Part shown: positions 32,208-41,359 of the stretch, one piece after another
Position numbering within the stretch: position 1 is the first letter of the stretch
How the letters are laid out: each line of letters opens with the position of its first letter
Source of the DNA: an uncultured Oscillospiraceae bacterium
Lineage (GTDB): Bacteria > Bacillota > Clostridia > Oscillospirales > Acutalibacteraceae
DNA: 45,887 nucleotides
Reading direction: 5' to 3'
Assembly: GCA_905211675.1 (NCBI GenBank)
Contig: CAJMBP010000002.1
Span: 1 to 45,887, forward strand
Translations under genes and position numbers: made by a program
The notes under the pieces: generated by a model
What the model was told of the DNA's origin: nothing
Seen by the model: the letters and a program-made list of their open reading frames with translations, nothing else
The model's database searches: none

Positions 32208-32957
32208 TTATAAAAAAGTATCCGCCGCAAGCATAACACAAAAACCTATAAGCAATGAATATGTAGCACCTCGTTGCGAGCCATGTGCGTGGGTTTCGGG
32301 TATCATCTCATCGCTTATTACATAAAGCATTGCACCGCCCGCAAAGCTGAGTGCCAACGGTAAAACCACAGTGGCAATATTGACGGCAATATACCCCAAA
32401 AAAGTGCCCGCCACTTCAATAAGCCCTGTTATTAAGGCGTATATAAACGTCTTTCGCGGACTCACGCCCGCCGCTAACATTGGGGCTATAATTACCATGC
32501 CCTCAGGTATATTTTGAAGAGCAATACCGCCTGCGATAAGCAAAGCCTGTCCCGTATCGCCCGAGCCGAAGCCGACACCCGAAACAATGCCTTCGGGCAG
32601 ATTGTGAATTGCAATAGCCGTTACAAAAAGCATAACCTTATTTAATTGAGCATTGTTATGCCCTTCGGTATCGCCGCCTGCAAGTCTGTGCAAGTGCGGC
32701 ACCAGCTTATCTATTAAATTAAGGCAAAAAGCACCCGCAAAAATTCCGATGACGGCATAAAGCAAACCTAATTTGCCGCCCCTTTCAATTGACGGCAAAA
32801 TAAGACCCAATATAGACGCCGCCAACATTACGCCTGACGCAAAAGACAAAATTATGTCAGAAAACTTATGTGACAGGTTTTTAAAAATAAAGCCTATCAG
32901 CGAGCCGATTACCGTTGCGCCGCCCACACCGAGCGCTGTAATTAAAACAAGTCTCAT
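32208..32957 (-). CDS. ZIP-family metal transporter
   Basis: A 249-residue inner-membrane protein with about eight helices. The metal-binding helices IV and V carry HNLPEG (near 118) and NIPEG (near 149), the ZIP signature. A short histidine-containing loop (HLHRLAGGDTEGH, ~89-101) precedes helix IV. In the family it imports zinc and other divalent metals. A GGGGGAT ribosome site precedes the ATG. It follows trxB by 11 bp and is probably co-transcribed with it. Confidence 0.9.
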   Translation of the reverse strand: MRLVLITALGVGGATVIGSLIGFIFKNLSHKFSDIILSFASGVMLAASILGLILPSIERGGKLGLLYAVIGIFAGAFCLNLIDKLVPHLHRLAGGDTEGHNNAQLNKVMLFVTAIAIHNLPEGIVSGVGFGSGDTGQALLIAGGIALQNIPEGMVIIAPMLAAGVSPRKTFIYALITGLIEVAGTFLGYIAVNIATVVLPLALSFAGGAMLYVISDEMIPETHAHGSQRGATYSLLIGFCVMLAADTFL

Positions 32958-32968
32958 AAAATATCCCC

Positions 32969-33892
32969 CTACTCTGCCTGTGAAATGTATCTTTCGGCAA
33001 AATGTGCGGCGACTGCACCGTCTGCCGCGGCTGTTACCGCCTGACGAAGTGCTTTTGTGCGAACATCGCCTGCCGCAAACACACCGTCAATATCGGTTTT
33101 TGTTGTTTCATCGGCTATTATATAACCGTTTGAATCTGTTTCTACGGCACCGTTTAAAAAGCTTGTCAAGGGTTCCCTTCCTATGCTTATAAATATACCG
33201 TCACAATTTATATCGGTTACATCGCCGGTATTTACATTCTTGATTTTTGCCCCGTTCACTCTGTCGTCGGCTATAAGCTTTTCAAGCTCACAGTCCCACA
33301 AAATTTCGATATTTTCGGTTTTTGATATCGATTTTTGGTATATTTCGGCGGCCCTTAATTTATTTCGTCGATGCACAATGTAAACCTTTCTTGCAATGCG
33401 CGACAAATAAAGCGCGTCTGCCGCCGCCGAATTACCGCCGCCCACCACAATTACGGTTTTATCTTTATAAAATCTGCCGTCACAGTGCGCACAGTAATGA
33501 ATACCGCGACCTATAAGCTTTTCTTCGCCGTCTATGCCTAATTTTCTCGGGTCGGCGCCCGAAGCGATAATTACCGATTTTGCGTGATAATCGCCGCATG
33601 AGGTAACTACTTTTTTTATTTCAGCGTTAAAATCAACCGCAACCGACTCGCAATACTCGGTTTTTGCACCGAATTTCTCGGCTTGGGCTTGCATTTTTAT
33701 GCCGAGAGTAAAACCGTCTATGCCCTCGTCAAAGCCGGGGTAATTTTCGATTTCGCCCGTCAGCGACATTTGACCGCCGGCTGCCATACGCTCTAAAACA
33801 CAGGTATCAAGCCCTGCCGACGCGGCATAAAGCGCCGCGCTGTAGCCCGCGGGACCTCCGCCTATTATTACAACATCATAAACCTTGTTCAT
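32969..33892 (-). CDS. trxB: Thioredoxin-disulfide reductase
   Basis: A 307-residue flavoprotein that reduces thioredoxin. The FAD-binding GGGPAG motif is near residue 10. The redox-active pair is in CAHCDG (near 132-137), a variant of the usual CATCDG. The second dinucleotide fold VVGGGNSAAA is followed by VHRRNKLRA, whose arginines favour NADPH. The C-terminal FAD signature GVFAAGDVR is near 272. The start is ATG 33892 after GGAGG; a reading to 33928 adds 12 residues with no ribosome site. It lies just downstream of trxA beyond a terminator-like hairpin, with the ZIP gene following. Confidence 0.95.
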   Translation of the reverse strand: MNKVYDVVIIGGGPAGYSAALYAASAGLDTCVLERMAAGGQMSLTGEIENYPGFDEGIDGFTLGIKMQAQAEKFGAKTEYCESVAVDFNAEIKKVVTSCGDYHAKSVIIASGADPRKLGIDGEEKLIGRGIHYCAHCDGRFYKDKTVIVVGGGNSAAADALYLSRIARKVYIVHRRNKLRAAEIYQKSISKTENIEILWDCELEKLIADDRVNGAKIKNVNTGDVTDINCDGIFISIGREPLTSFLNGAVETDSNGYIIADETTKTDIDGVFAAGDVRTKALRQAVTAAADGAVAAHFAERYISQAE

Positions 33893-33949
33893 ATATGCCT
33901 CCGAAATTTTATAAAAAAATAATAGCACATATATTTCTGTGTGTCAATT

Positions 33950-33978
33950 AAAGAAAACCCTTACAAGAGCAAGGGTTT
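33950..33978 (-). terminator. Terminator-like hairpin after trxA
   Basis: AAACCCTT and AAGGGTTT arms (8 bp; 33955-33962, 33971-33978) with an 8-nt loop and a T-rich tail on the minus strand. It begins 6 bp beyond the trxA stop. It could be partial, letting some transcripts continue into trxB. Confidence 0.7.
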
Positions 33979-33983
33979 CAGGC

Positions 33984-34292
33984 TTAATCTTCAAGCATTG
34001 CCAAAATTTGAGATTTCGGTCTTGCGCCCACCGATTGATTTACCGTTTTTCCACCCTTAATCACAACGAGCATAGGTATGCTTGAAACATTAAAGGCGGC
34101 GGCCAATTCGGGTTGTTCGTCAACATTGATTTTGCCCACTAAATACTGCGGATTTTCTTGGGCAATTTCATCTACTATGGGCGACACCATACGGCACGGA
34201 CCGCACCAATCGGCATAAAAATCAAGAAGCACCGTTTTGTCGCTGTTTTTGATTTGGTTAAAATTTTCTTTTGTAACACTGATTACAGACAT
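33984..34292 (-). CDS. trxA: Thioredoxin
   Basis: A 102-residue cytoplasmic disulfide reductase of normal length. The active site is WCGPCR (near 29-34), preceded by LLDFYADWCG, with the cis-proline in SSIPMLVVIKGG. AAGGAAG lies upstream of the ATG. It is paired with trxB downstream, giving a complete NADPH-thioredoxin system, and follows the end of the histidine operon by 25 bp. Confidence 0.97.
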   Translation of the reverse strand: MSVISVTKENFNQIKNSDKTVLLDFYADWCGPCRMVSPIVDEIAQENPQYLVGKINVDEQPELAAAFNVSSIPMLVVIKGGKTVNQSVGARPKSQILAMLED

Positions 34293-34317
34293 TTCTAAAA
34301 CTTCCTTTTCTTATTTA

Positions 34318-35064
34318 TTAAAGATATTTTTTTACATCTTCGTATCCGAAAAGTAAAAACTCTTTATTGTGACAGTCGGATGAAAAAATCAGTTTTTTCC
34401 CGTTTTGCTTAAAATAATCGATTATTTCTTCTGCGGGGTAGGGATTTTTCAGATAACCCCGTGCAATACCGCCCGTGTTTATTTCAACCGCGGCGGGGGT
34501 TTTTAAAACGGCGTCGGCAGCCGATTTCCAAGCGGCAATATAGCGCGGGTGCTTTACATCGAAAAGGCTTCCGTCGGAATTGAATTTTGTAATTAAATCA
34601 AAGTGACCTATTATATCGCATTTTGTTTTGTTATAAAGGTCGGAAACCAGCGAATAGTAATCTTCTATATATGAATAAAAATCTCCGTCGTAATGACGGT
34701 TAACCGCGTCAATCTGAAGGTCGCGGCTGTAATCTACACAAAGATACTCGCCGTTTTTTAAAATATAATGCACCGAGCCTAAAATGTAATCGTAATCATC
34801 AAGCGGCTCTGCGCTTTGATAGTCATACTCAATGCCGAGCAGTATTTTTATTTTGCCCTTATATTTTTCTTTTAAAGCTTTTATTTCTTTTTTATAACTT
34901 TCGGTGCCCTCGCGCGTCATGCACGGTTCTAAATCAAATTCGGTATAGGAATGACCCGAAAAACCGATTTCAGACAGACCCAGCTCAATAGCTTTTTGCA
35001 CCGTTTCTTCCGCTGTATTTTTACCGTCGCAGTATGTTGTGTGAGTATGATAATTATAAAGCAT
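34318..35064 (-). CDS. hisJ: Histidinol-phosphatase, PHP family
   Basis: A 248-residue metal-dependent hydrolase that removes phosphate from histidinol phosphate. The PHP motif HTHTTYCDG opens the protein, with GFSGHS near 36, GIEYDY near 78, HFD near 155 and SSDCH near 232, covering the expected metal ligands. It supplies the phosphatase missing from the short hisB of this operon. The ATG at 35064 overlaps the hisIE stop (TGATG); a GTG 3 nt upstream is an alternative. It is the last gene of the histidine operon. Confidence 0.9.
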   Translation of the reverse strand: MLYNYHTHTTYCDGKNTAEETVQKAIELGLSEIGFSGHSYTEFDLEPCMTREGTESYKKEIKALKEKYKGKIKILLGIEYDYQSAEPLDDYDYILGSVHYILKNGEYLCVDYSRDLQIDAVNRHYDGDFYSYIEDYYSLVSDLYNKTKCDIIGHFDLITKFNSDGSLFDVKHPRYIAAWKSAADAVLKTPAAVEINTGGIARGYLKNPYPAEEIIDYFKQNGKKLIFSSDCHNKEFLLFGYEDVKKYL

Positions 35065-35714
35065 CACTTTGTCATCTTTTCCTGTTTTACTTTATGGTCA
35101 ATAATGTGTCGGCTTGCCAGCTCACGGTGAACATCCTCGACCGAAATACCCATCTGCGCCATAAGCACCATTGCGTGATACGCAAGGTCGGCAAGCTCGT
35201 AGACTGTCTCACGCTTATCGTCTGCCTTGGCGGCAATAATAACCTCGGTGGATTCCTCGCCCACTTTTTTTAGTATTTTGTCAATTCCCTTTTCGAACAG
35301 ATATGTTGTGTATGAACCTTCAGGCTTGTCTGTCTTTCTTTGTATCAACATATCATAAAGACCCTGCATAGAAAACTCCTGCAATTCGGGTGATTGCCAA
35401 ACTTTATTTGTAAAGCAAGAGTCGGTGCCTGTGTGACAGGCAGGACCGTCTTTTTCAACCGCTACAACCAAGGCGTCATTGTCGCAATCGGCAGTAATAC
35501 TTACTATGTGCTGGTAATTACCGCTTGTCTCTCCTTTAAGCCAAAGCTCGTTGCGTGAGCGGCTGTAAAAACAGGTAAGTCCCTTTTCCATAGAAATTTC
35601 AAGACTTTCTTTATTCATATAAGCAACGGTTAAAACCTTTTTTGTAATGCTGTCAACAACCACGGCAGGTATTAAACCCTTTTCGTCAAATTTAAGTTCA
35701 TCTATGTTTATCAT
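35064..35714 (-). CDS. hisIE: Bifunctional phosphoribosyl-AMP cyclohydrolase / phosphoribosyl-ATP pyrophosphatase
   Basis: A 216-residue fusion catalysing steps 2 and 3 of histidine synthesis. The HisI domain (1-~110) has SRSRNELWLKGETSGN and the zinc-binding CDNDALV, CHTG and SCF segments. The HisE domain (~118-205) has KKVGEESTEVIIAAK and ELADLAYHAMVLM. It lies 2 bp after hisF and overlaps hisJ by one base. Confidence 0.97.
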   Translation of the reverse strand: MINIDELKFDEKGLIPAVVVDSITKKVLTVAYMNKESLEISMEKGLTCFYSRSRNELWLKGETSGNYQHIVSITADCDNDALVVAVEKDGPACHTGTDSCFTNKVWQSPELQEFSMQGLYDMLIQRKTDKPEGSYTTYLFEKGIDKILKKVGEESTEVIIAAKADDKRETVYELADLAYHAMVLMAQMGISVEDVHRELASRHIIDHKVKQEKMTK

Positions 35715-35716
35715 TA

Positions 35717-36475
35717 TTATAACCTCACAATAATATCGTTTTTATTAAGCTCTTGTTTTAAATCGGGTATAGCAATCTCGCCGAAATGAAAAACCGACGC
35801 CGCAAGTCCTGCATCTATATCGGGAATTTGCTTAAATAAATCTATAAAATGCTGAACACTGCCGGCTCCGCCCGATGCAATTACAGGCACATTTACAGCA
35901 TCGCAGACAAGCCTTAACAGTTCTATATCAAAGCCCTGCTTTACACCGTCGGTATCAATGGAATTTACAACCACTTCGCCCGCTCCGTTTTCGACTCCCT
36001 GCTTTATCCAGCTTATAGCCTCAATTTGGGTATCTTCTCTGCCGCCCTTGGCAAACACATGAAAAGCACCGTCAACCCGCTTAATATCAACCGACAGCAC
36101 AACGCATTGGTCGCCGTATTTGTGAGCCGCTTCTTTTATTAAATCGGGGTTTTTAATAGCACCCGAATTAACGCTCACCTTGTCGGCACCGCATTTAAGC
36201 ACACGGTCAAAATCGTCAACCGTATTTATTCCGCCTCCTACGGTAAGCGGTATAAACACCTGAGAAGCAACCTGTGTCAATATATCGGTAAACAGCCGTC
36301 TGCCCTCAAATGACGCGGTTATATCATAAAAAACAAGCTCGTCTGCTCCGCAGTCAGAATAAACCTTAGCTAATTCTACGGGCGATGATACATCATTTAA
36401 GCCTTTGAAATTTGTTCCCTTTACCACCCTGCCGTCTTTTATGTCAAGGCAGGGAATAATTCTTTTTGTAATCAT
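35717..36475 (-). CDS. hisF: Imidazole glycerol phosphate synthase, cyclase subunit
   Basis: A 252-residue TIM barrel that, with HisH, forms IGP and AICAR. The catalytic aspartates are in IPCLDIKDGRVVKG (D11) and VVLSVDIKR (near 130). Phosphate sites GGGINTVDDF and SGGAGSVQHF show the half-barrel repeat. It overlaps hisA by 4 nt. Confidence 0.98.
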   Translation of the reverse strand: MITKRIIPCLDIKDGRVVKGTNFKGLNDVSSPVELAKVYSDCGADELVFYDITASFEGRRLFTDILTQVASQVFIPLTVGGGINTVDDFDRVLKCGADKVSVNSGAIKNPDLIKEAAHKYGDQCVVLSVDIKRVDGAFHVFAKGGREDTQIEAISWIKQGVENGAGEVVVNSIDTDGVKQGFDIELLRLVCDAVNVPVIASGGAGSVQHFIDLFKQIPDIDAGLAASVFHFGEIAIPDLKQELNKNDIIVRL

Positions 36476-37185
36476 AAAGCCGCCTCCAAAGCGTCTTGCA
36501 ACTTTATTGCACCTGTGTAATAAGCCTTGCCTATTATAGCGGCATAAAGATTCATTTCACGAAGCTTTTTCACATCATCAAGCGTTGAAACGCCGCCCGA
36601 CGCCGTAATGTTCATTGAATATTTTTGTGACAATTCTTTATATAATTCAAGATTAGTTCCGCGCATTGCGCCGTCTTTTGAAATGTCGGTGCAAATTATA
36701 TATTTAACACCGATATTTTGCATATTGCTTAAAAAGTCTTCAAGTGTAATACGAGATTTTTCCAACCAACCCTTAATGGCGATACATCCGTCCTTAACAT
36801 CGGCTCCTACGGCAATTTTTTCGCCGTATTTTTCGACTGCCGCTTTTAAAAATTCACTGTCGGTTACCGCCGCGGTACCGAGTATTACCCTGCCGACCCC
36901 TGCCGATAGATACTTTTCTACGGTGGCCATATCCCGTATGCCGCCGCCTATTTCGACAAATAATTTTGTTTCGGTTGCAACCTGTTTTACTGCTTCAATA
37001 TTGGGTGTTGTGCCGTATTTTGCACCCTCTAAATCTACCATATGAATATGGGTTGCACCGCAAAGCTCAAAATCGCGCGCTATTTCAATGGGATTTTCAC
37101 TGTAAACCGTAATATTTTGATAGTCACCCTTGTAAAGTCTGACTGCCTTTTTTTCAAATAAATCTATTGCAGGAAAAATTATCAT
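36472..37185 (-). CDS. hisA: ProFAR isomerase
   Basis: A 237-residue TIM barrel that isomerises the aminoaldose to the aminoketose intermediate. The catalytic pair is seen in FPAIDLFEKK (D8) and VGADVKDG (near 128), with phosphate sites GGGIRD and SGGVSTLDD. It lies between hisH (8-bp gap) and hisF (4-nt overlap). Confidence 0.98.
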   Translation of the reverse strand: MIIFPAIDLFEKKAVRLYKGDYQNITVYSENPIEIARDFELCGATHIHMVDLEGAKYGTTPNIEAVKQVATETKLFVEIGGGIRDMATVEKYLSAGVGRVILGTAAVTDSEFLKAAVEKYGEKIAVGADVKDGCIAIKGWLEKSRITLEDFLSNMQNIGVKYIICTDISKDGAMRGTNLELYKELSQKYSMNITASGGVSTLDDVKKLREMNLYAAIIGKAYYTGAIKLQDALEAAL

Positions 37186-37193
37186 TTTTTGTA

Positions 37194-37805
37194 CTACTCC
37201 ATTTCACAAAAAGCGCGTAAAATATTAAGCCCCACTTCGCCGCTTTTTTCGGGGTGAAACTGACAACCCATAACATTGTTCTTTTGAACGGCGGCAGTAA
37301 GCTCTTTGCCGTATTCTGCCGTTGCAATCACACTGTCGTCGCAGTCGGTTGCATAAAAAGAATGAACAAAATACACGCAGTCTTCAGGCTTTATGTATTT
37401 AAACAAATCGCTCTCACGCACAAAGTGCAAGGCATTCCAACCAATGTGAGGAATTTTTAAGTTTTCGGGTATATCGCCTTTCATTGGCACTATATTACCT
37501 TTAAGCAAACCCAAACCCTTATGACAGCCGTATTCAAAGCTTTGTTCAAAAAGCATTTGCATACCAAGACAAATACCCATAAGCTTTCTGCCTTTTTTTG
37601 CTTGCTCGATTATTACACGGTCAAGACCGCTGTCACGCAGTTTTCGGGCGGCATCTTCGAATGCGCCTACACCCGGCAATATTATGCCGTCCGAAGCCTC
37701 AATAACCGCCGCGTCGGATGTAACCTTAATATCTGCACCGATTTTTTCAAAAGAAGAAATCAGGGAAAACAGGTTTCCTACGCCGTAATCTACTATTGCT
37801 ATCAT
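37194..37805 (-). CDS. hisH: Imidazole glycerol phosphate synthase, glutaminase subunit
   Basis: A 203-residue class I glutamine amidotransferase that passes ammonia to HisF. The nucleophile cysteine is in GICLGMQMLFE (near 79), and the His-Glu pair is in CQFHPEKSG (near 183-190). It overlaps hisB by 4 nt (ATGA). Confidence 0.97.
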   Translation of the reverse strand: MIAIVDYGVGNLFSLISSFEKIGADIKVTSDAAVIEASDGIILPGVGAFEDAARKLRDSGLDRVIIEQAKKGRKLMGICLGMQMLFEQSFEYGCHKGLGLLKGNIVPMKGDIPENLKIPHIGWNALHFVRESDLFKYIKPEDCVYFVHSFYATDCDDSVIATAEYGKELTAAVQKNNVMGCQFHPEKSGEVGLNILRAFCEME

Positions 37806-38392
37806 GCTATAACACCTTTTGTTGACGGAATTTCATCGGCATACGCCTTATCAATGCTAACGGCGGTTCGCAAAGTACGCGCTATCGACTTGAAACAGCC
37901 CTCTATTATGTGGTGAGAATTAACACCCGCAAACTTTACCATGTGGGTTGTAATGCCCGAATTATAGGCAAAGGCGTCCCAGAACTCTTTGTTAAGCTCG
38001 GTATCAAAATCGCCTACCTTTTCGGTTAGCATTTCTACCTCATAATAGCATCCGCCCCTGCCGGATATATCGACGGCGGTAAGAATTAAAGACTCATCCA
38101 TAGGAAGCGTGGTATCGCCGTAACGGGTAATTCCCCTTTTATCACCCAAAGCGTCTTTAAACGCCTGACCTAATGCTATGCCTATATCCTCGGTTGTGTG
38201 GTGGTAGTCAACCTTGATATCACCGACACATTTGACAGATAAATCAAATCTGCCGTGACGCGCAAAAAGGGTTAACATGTGATCTAAAAAAGGACAGCCC
38301 GTATCACACGCCGACTCACCCCTGCCGTCAAGATTAAGCGTAAGTTTTATATCGGTTTCAGCCGTTTTTCTTATAATTTCTGCCTTTCTCAT
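37802..38392 (-). CDS. hisB: Imidazoleglycerol-phosphate dehydratase
   Basis: A 196-residue manganese enzyme, the monofunctional form without the N-terminal phosphatase domain. The metal-binding motifs are FLDHMLTLFARHG (near 36) and YHHTTED (near 63), repeated as SHHIIEGCFK near 164. It immediately follows hisC with no spacer. Confidence 0.97.
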   Translation of the reverse strand: MRKAEIIRKTAETDIKLTLNLDGRGESACDTGCPFLDHMLTLFARHGRFDLSVKCVGDIKVDYHHTTEDIGIALGQAFKDALGDKRGITRYGDTTLPMDESLILTAVDISGRGGCYYEVEMLTEKVGDFDTELNKEFWDAFAYNSGITTHMVKFAGVNSHHIIEGCFKSIARTLRTAVSIDKAYADEIPSTKGVIA

Positions 38393-39457
38393 TTAACCGT
38401 TCTCCTCTAAAATAAGGGTAATTGCCTCGATTAGCTTTTGCATTTGTTCAATATTGCCTATTGTAATTCGGTTGTACTGACAAATCTCCGCTTTTGTAAA
38501 GTGTCGCACAAGTATTCCGCGTTTTTTTAGTTCAAGATACAGCCTTTCGCCGTCTATATTTTTACATTTTGCAAAAACAAAATTTGTTTTTGAGGGTAAA
38601 ACCTCGAAACCTAATTTTTCAAGCTTATTTACCGTCCATACACGGTTATTTATAATGGTTTTGCAGTTGTTCATATAATAACCGTCAGTAATAAGAGCCG
38701 CCGTTCCCGCGGCTTCAGTCATACGGTTAACATTATAAGGGTTTGTAGAATACTTAATTGTATTAAGATCGGCTATAAGCCGTTCGTTTCCGATTGCAAA
38801 ACCTAAACGCGCACCCGCCATTGAGCGTGATTTTGAAAAGGTTTGAACCACCAAAAGATTATCGTATTTTTCAACAAGCGGCAAAGCGCTCTCACCGCCG
38901 AAATCTACATAAGCCTCATCAATTATCACTACATTATCGGGGTTTGATTTTACAATTTTTTCAATTTTGTCAATCGACAAACAAATGCCCGTAGGCGCGT
39001 TTGGGTTTGCTATAACCACTGTTTTATTTACGCCTATATAATCGTTTATATCAATTGTAAAATCATCTTTCAGCGGTATTTCTGTATAGGGTATTCCGTT
39101 AAGCTCGGCAAACACGGTGTAAAAACCGTATGTTATGTTAGGAAACACAAGCGGACTGTTTCGGTCTGCAAAAGCCATAAAAGCAAAATTGAGCGCCTCG
39201 TCTGAACCGTTAGTCACTATTACCTGATTTATATTCACTCCGTAAGCGTCGGCAAGTGCTTTTCGAACGGTTATGTTTTCGGGGTCGGAATAAAGCTGTA
39301 GCTTTTGACTTTCGGCAAGCACCGCGTCGCTTACCGCGTCTGACGGCGGAAAGGGCGATTCGTTTGTGTTTAACTTTATATACTGCATATCCCGCGGCTG
39401 TTCACCGGGGGTGTACGGGGTTAAGTTTTTAAATTTTTCGGTAAAAAATTTACTCAT
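38393..39457 (-). CDS. hisC: Histidinol-phosphate aminotransferase
   Basis: A 354-residue fold-type I PLP enzyme. It shows NTNESPFPPS near the start, the NPNAPTG loop near 150, DEAYVDFGG, and the PLP lysine in TFSKSRSMAGARLG (near 208). It overlaps hisD by 4 nt. Confidence 0.96.
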   Translation of the reverse strand: MSKFFTEKFKNLTPYTPGEQPRDMQYIKLNTNESPFPPSDAVSDAVLAESQKLQLYSDPENITVRKALADAYGVNINQVIVTNGSDEALNFAFMAFADRNSPLVFPNITYGFYTVFAELNGIPYTEIPLKDDFTIDINDYIGVNKTVVIANPNAPTGICLSIDKIEKIVKSNPDNVVIIDEAYVDFGGESALPLVEKYDNLLVVQTFSKSRSMAGARLGFAIGNERLIADLNTIKYSTNPYNVNRMTEAAGTAALITDGYYMNNCKTIINNRVWTVNKLEKLGFEVLPSKTNFVFAKCKNIDGERLYLELKKRGILVRHFTKAEICQYNRITIGNIEQMQKLIEAITLILEENG

Positions 39458-40737
39458 TGTTTATCCTCAAATCTGACAGTAGCGCTTTTTGCGTGAGCGT
39501 GCAAGCCCTCTTTTTCGGCAAAGTACGCCACCTTATCCGCCACCTTTTCTAAAGCGTCGGAGGTAAAATAGGTAAACTGTGATTTTTTCACAAAATCATC
39601 TACTGAAAGCGGCGAAGAAAATCTTGCTGTGCCGCTTGTTGGCAGAGTATGGTTTGGGCCTGTAAAATAATCGCCCAAAGCCTCGGGGCAGTATTTTCCC
39701 ATAAATATTGAACCGGCGTGCTTAACCTTATCAAGATAATCAAAGGGGTTATCTACACAAAGTTCAAGATGCTCGGGTGCTATCTCGTTTGCAATGTCAA
39801 TAGCAAGCTTCAAATTATTTTCGGCAACTATTATCTTGCCGTTGTTATCGATTGACGCACGGGCAATTTCCGCACGGGGAAGCTGTGGTATTTGCAATTC
39901 AAGCTGTTCGCTCACCCTTTCGGCAAATTCGCGGCTGTCGGTTACAAGCACAGCGCTTGCCATTTTGTCGTGTTCTGCTTGAGAGAGCAGGTCGGCGGCA
40001 ACAAAGCGCGGATTTGCGGTCGAGTCTGCAACAACCAAAATCTCACTCGGTCCCGCAATCATATCAATCGACACTTTGCCGAATACCTGTTTTTTTGCCT
40101 CGGCTACAAACGCATTACCGGGGCCTACAATTTTATCAACCTTCGGAATACTGTCAGTGCCATAAGCAAGTGCCGCTACAGCCTGAGCGCCACCCACTTT
40201 AAATATGCGGTCAACTCCTGCAATTTTTGCGGCGGCAAGAATTACGGGGTTAACCTTTCCGTCGGCTTTAGGCGGTGTTACCATAACAATCTCTTTGCAG
40301 CCTGCAATCTTTGCTGGAATACTGTCCATAAGCACGGTTGACGGATACGCCGCTGTACCGCCCGGCACATAAAGACCCACCTTTTCAATAGGGGTTACCT
40401 TTTGACCGGTTACGACGCCATCTTGCTCATTTATAATAAAGCTGTTTTTAACCTGTTTAGAATGAAACGCGCGTATGTTTTCTGCCGCTTCGCCGATTAT
40501 TTGTACAAACTTTTCATCGACGAGTGAAAAGGCCTCGTCAATCTCTTCGGTTGTAACTTCAAGCGAATTTAAATCTGCCTTGTCAAATTTCTTAGCATAT
40601 TCTAAAATAGCCTCATCGCCGCGATTTATTACATTTGCAATAATTTCGCTTACAATGCCTTCAACATTTGTTGCAATGTTGCCACGAGCAAAAATTTCTG
40701 CATTTGAAACCTCTCCGTAATTATATATTTTAATCAT
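39454..40737 (-). CDS. hisD: Histidinol dehydrogenase
   Basis: A 427-residue zinc enzyme that carries out the last two NAD-dependent oxidations to histidine. It has the YVPGGTAAYPSTVLM segment, the family signature IDMIAGPSEILVVAD (near 225), SQAEHDKMASA and GPNHTLPTSGTARF. It overlaps hisG by 8 nt. Confidence 0.98.
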   Translation of the reverse strand: MIKIYNYGEVSNAEIFARGNIATNVEGIVSEIIANVINRGDEAILEYAKKFDKADLNSLEVTTEEIDEAFSLVDEKFVQIIGEAAENIRAFHSKQVKNSFIINEQDGVVTGQKVTPIEKVGLYVPGGTAAYPSTVLMDSIPAKIAGCKEIVMVTPPKADGKVNPVILAAAKIAGVDRIFKVGGAQAVAALAYGTDSIPKVDKIVGPGNAFVAEAKKQVFGKVSIDMIAGPSEILVVADSTANPRFVAADLLSQAEHDKMASAVLVTDSREFAERVSEQLELQIPQLPRAEIARASIDNNGKIIVAENNLKLAIDIANEIAPEHLELCVDNPFDYLDKVKHAGSIFMGKYCPEALGDYFTGPNHTLPTSGTARFSSPLSVDDFVKKSQFTYFTSDALEKVADKVAYFAEKEGLHAHAKSATVRFEDKQ

Positions 40738-41359
40738 TGTTTTTCACCTGAATTTTTATGGAATCTACTATCTTTTCAATATTGTTACCCTTAAATTTAA
40801 AGCTTGACTTATTGGCTATGAGTCTGGCGCTTATAGGTAATATTGTGCTTTTAACTTCTAAATTGTTTTCTTTTAAGGTTGTGCCCGTTTCAACAATATC
40901 GACAATGACATCTGAAAGTTTAAGTATTGGGGCTATTTCAATAGAACCGTTTAATTTTATAATGTCAATATCGCGGCCGATGCTTGCGTAATAATTTGCC
41001 GCAATATTTTTAAACTTGGTTGCCACCTTTAAGGTTTTTTGCCCGTCATCGTGAAACTCAACGGGAGCTGCTACGGCCATTTTGCATTTACCTAAATTCA
41101 AATCTAAAAGCTCGTAAACATCGGGGTTATATTCAAGCAAAATATCCCTGCCCGCGACGCCTATGTCAGCGGCACCGCGCTCAACATAAATTGCAACGTC
41201 GGACGGCTTTACCCAAAAATACCGAATTTGTTTTTGTTCATTTTCAAAAATAAGCTTACGGTTATTTTCTTTTATAGAGGGGCACTCATAGCCTGCGCTC
41301 TCAAACATAGCGTAAACCTTTTCGCCGAGTCTGCCCTTAGGCAATGCAATATTAAGCAT
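40730..41359 (-). CDS. hisG: ATP phosphoribosyltransferase, short form
   Basis: A 209-residue catalytic subunit for the first committed step (ATP + PRPP). It has IALPKGRLG at the start, DIGVAGRDILLE near 67 and the phosphate loop VDIVETGTTL near 154. It lacks the C-terminal regulatory domain of long HisG, so it needs HisZ, encoded just upstream with an 8-nt overlap. Confidence 0.97.
   Translation of the reverse strand: MLNIALPKGRLGEKVYAMFESAGYECPSIKENNRKLIFENEQKQIRYFWVKPSDVAIYVERGAADIGVAGRDILLEYNPDVYELLDLNLGKCKMAVAAPVEFHDDGQKTLKVATKFKNIAANYYASIGRDIDIIKLNGSIEIAPILKLSDVIVDIVETGTTLKENNLEVKSTILPISARLIANKSSFKFKGNNIEKIVDSIKIQVKNND

Noticed and set aside
39892..40341. Plus-strand open frame of 149 codons opposite hisD
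   Set aside because: It lies wholly within the conserved histidinol dehydrogenase gene in antisense and has no promoter or ribosome site.
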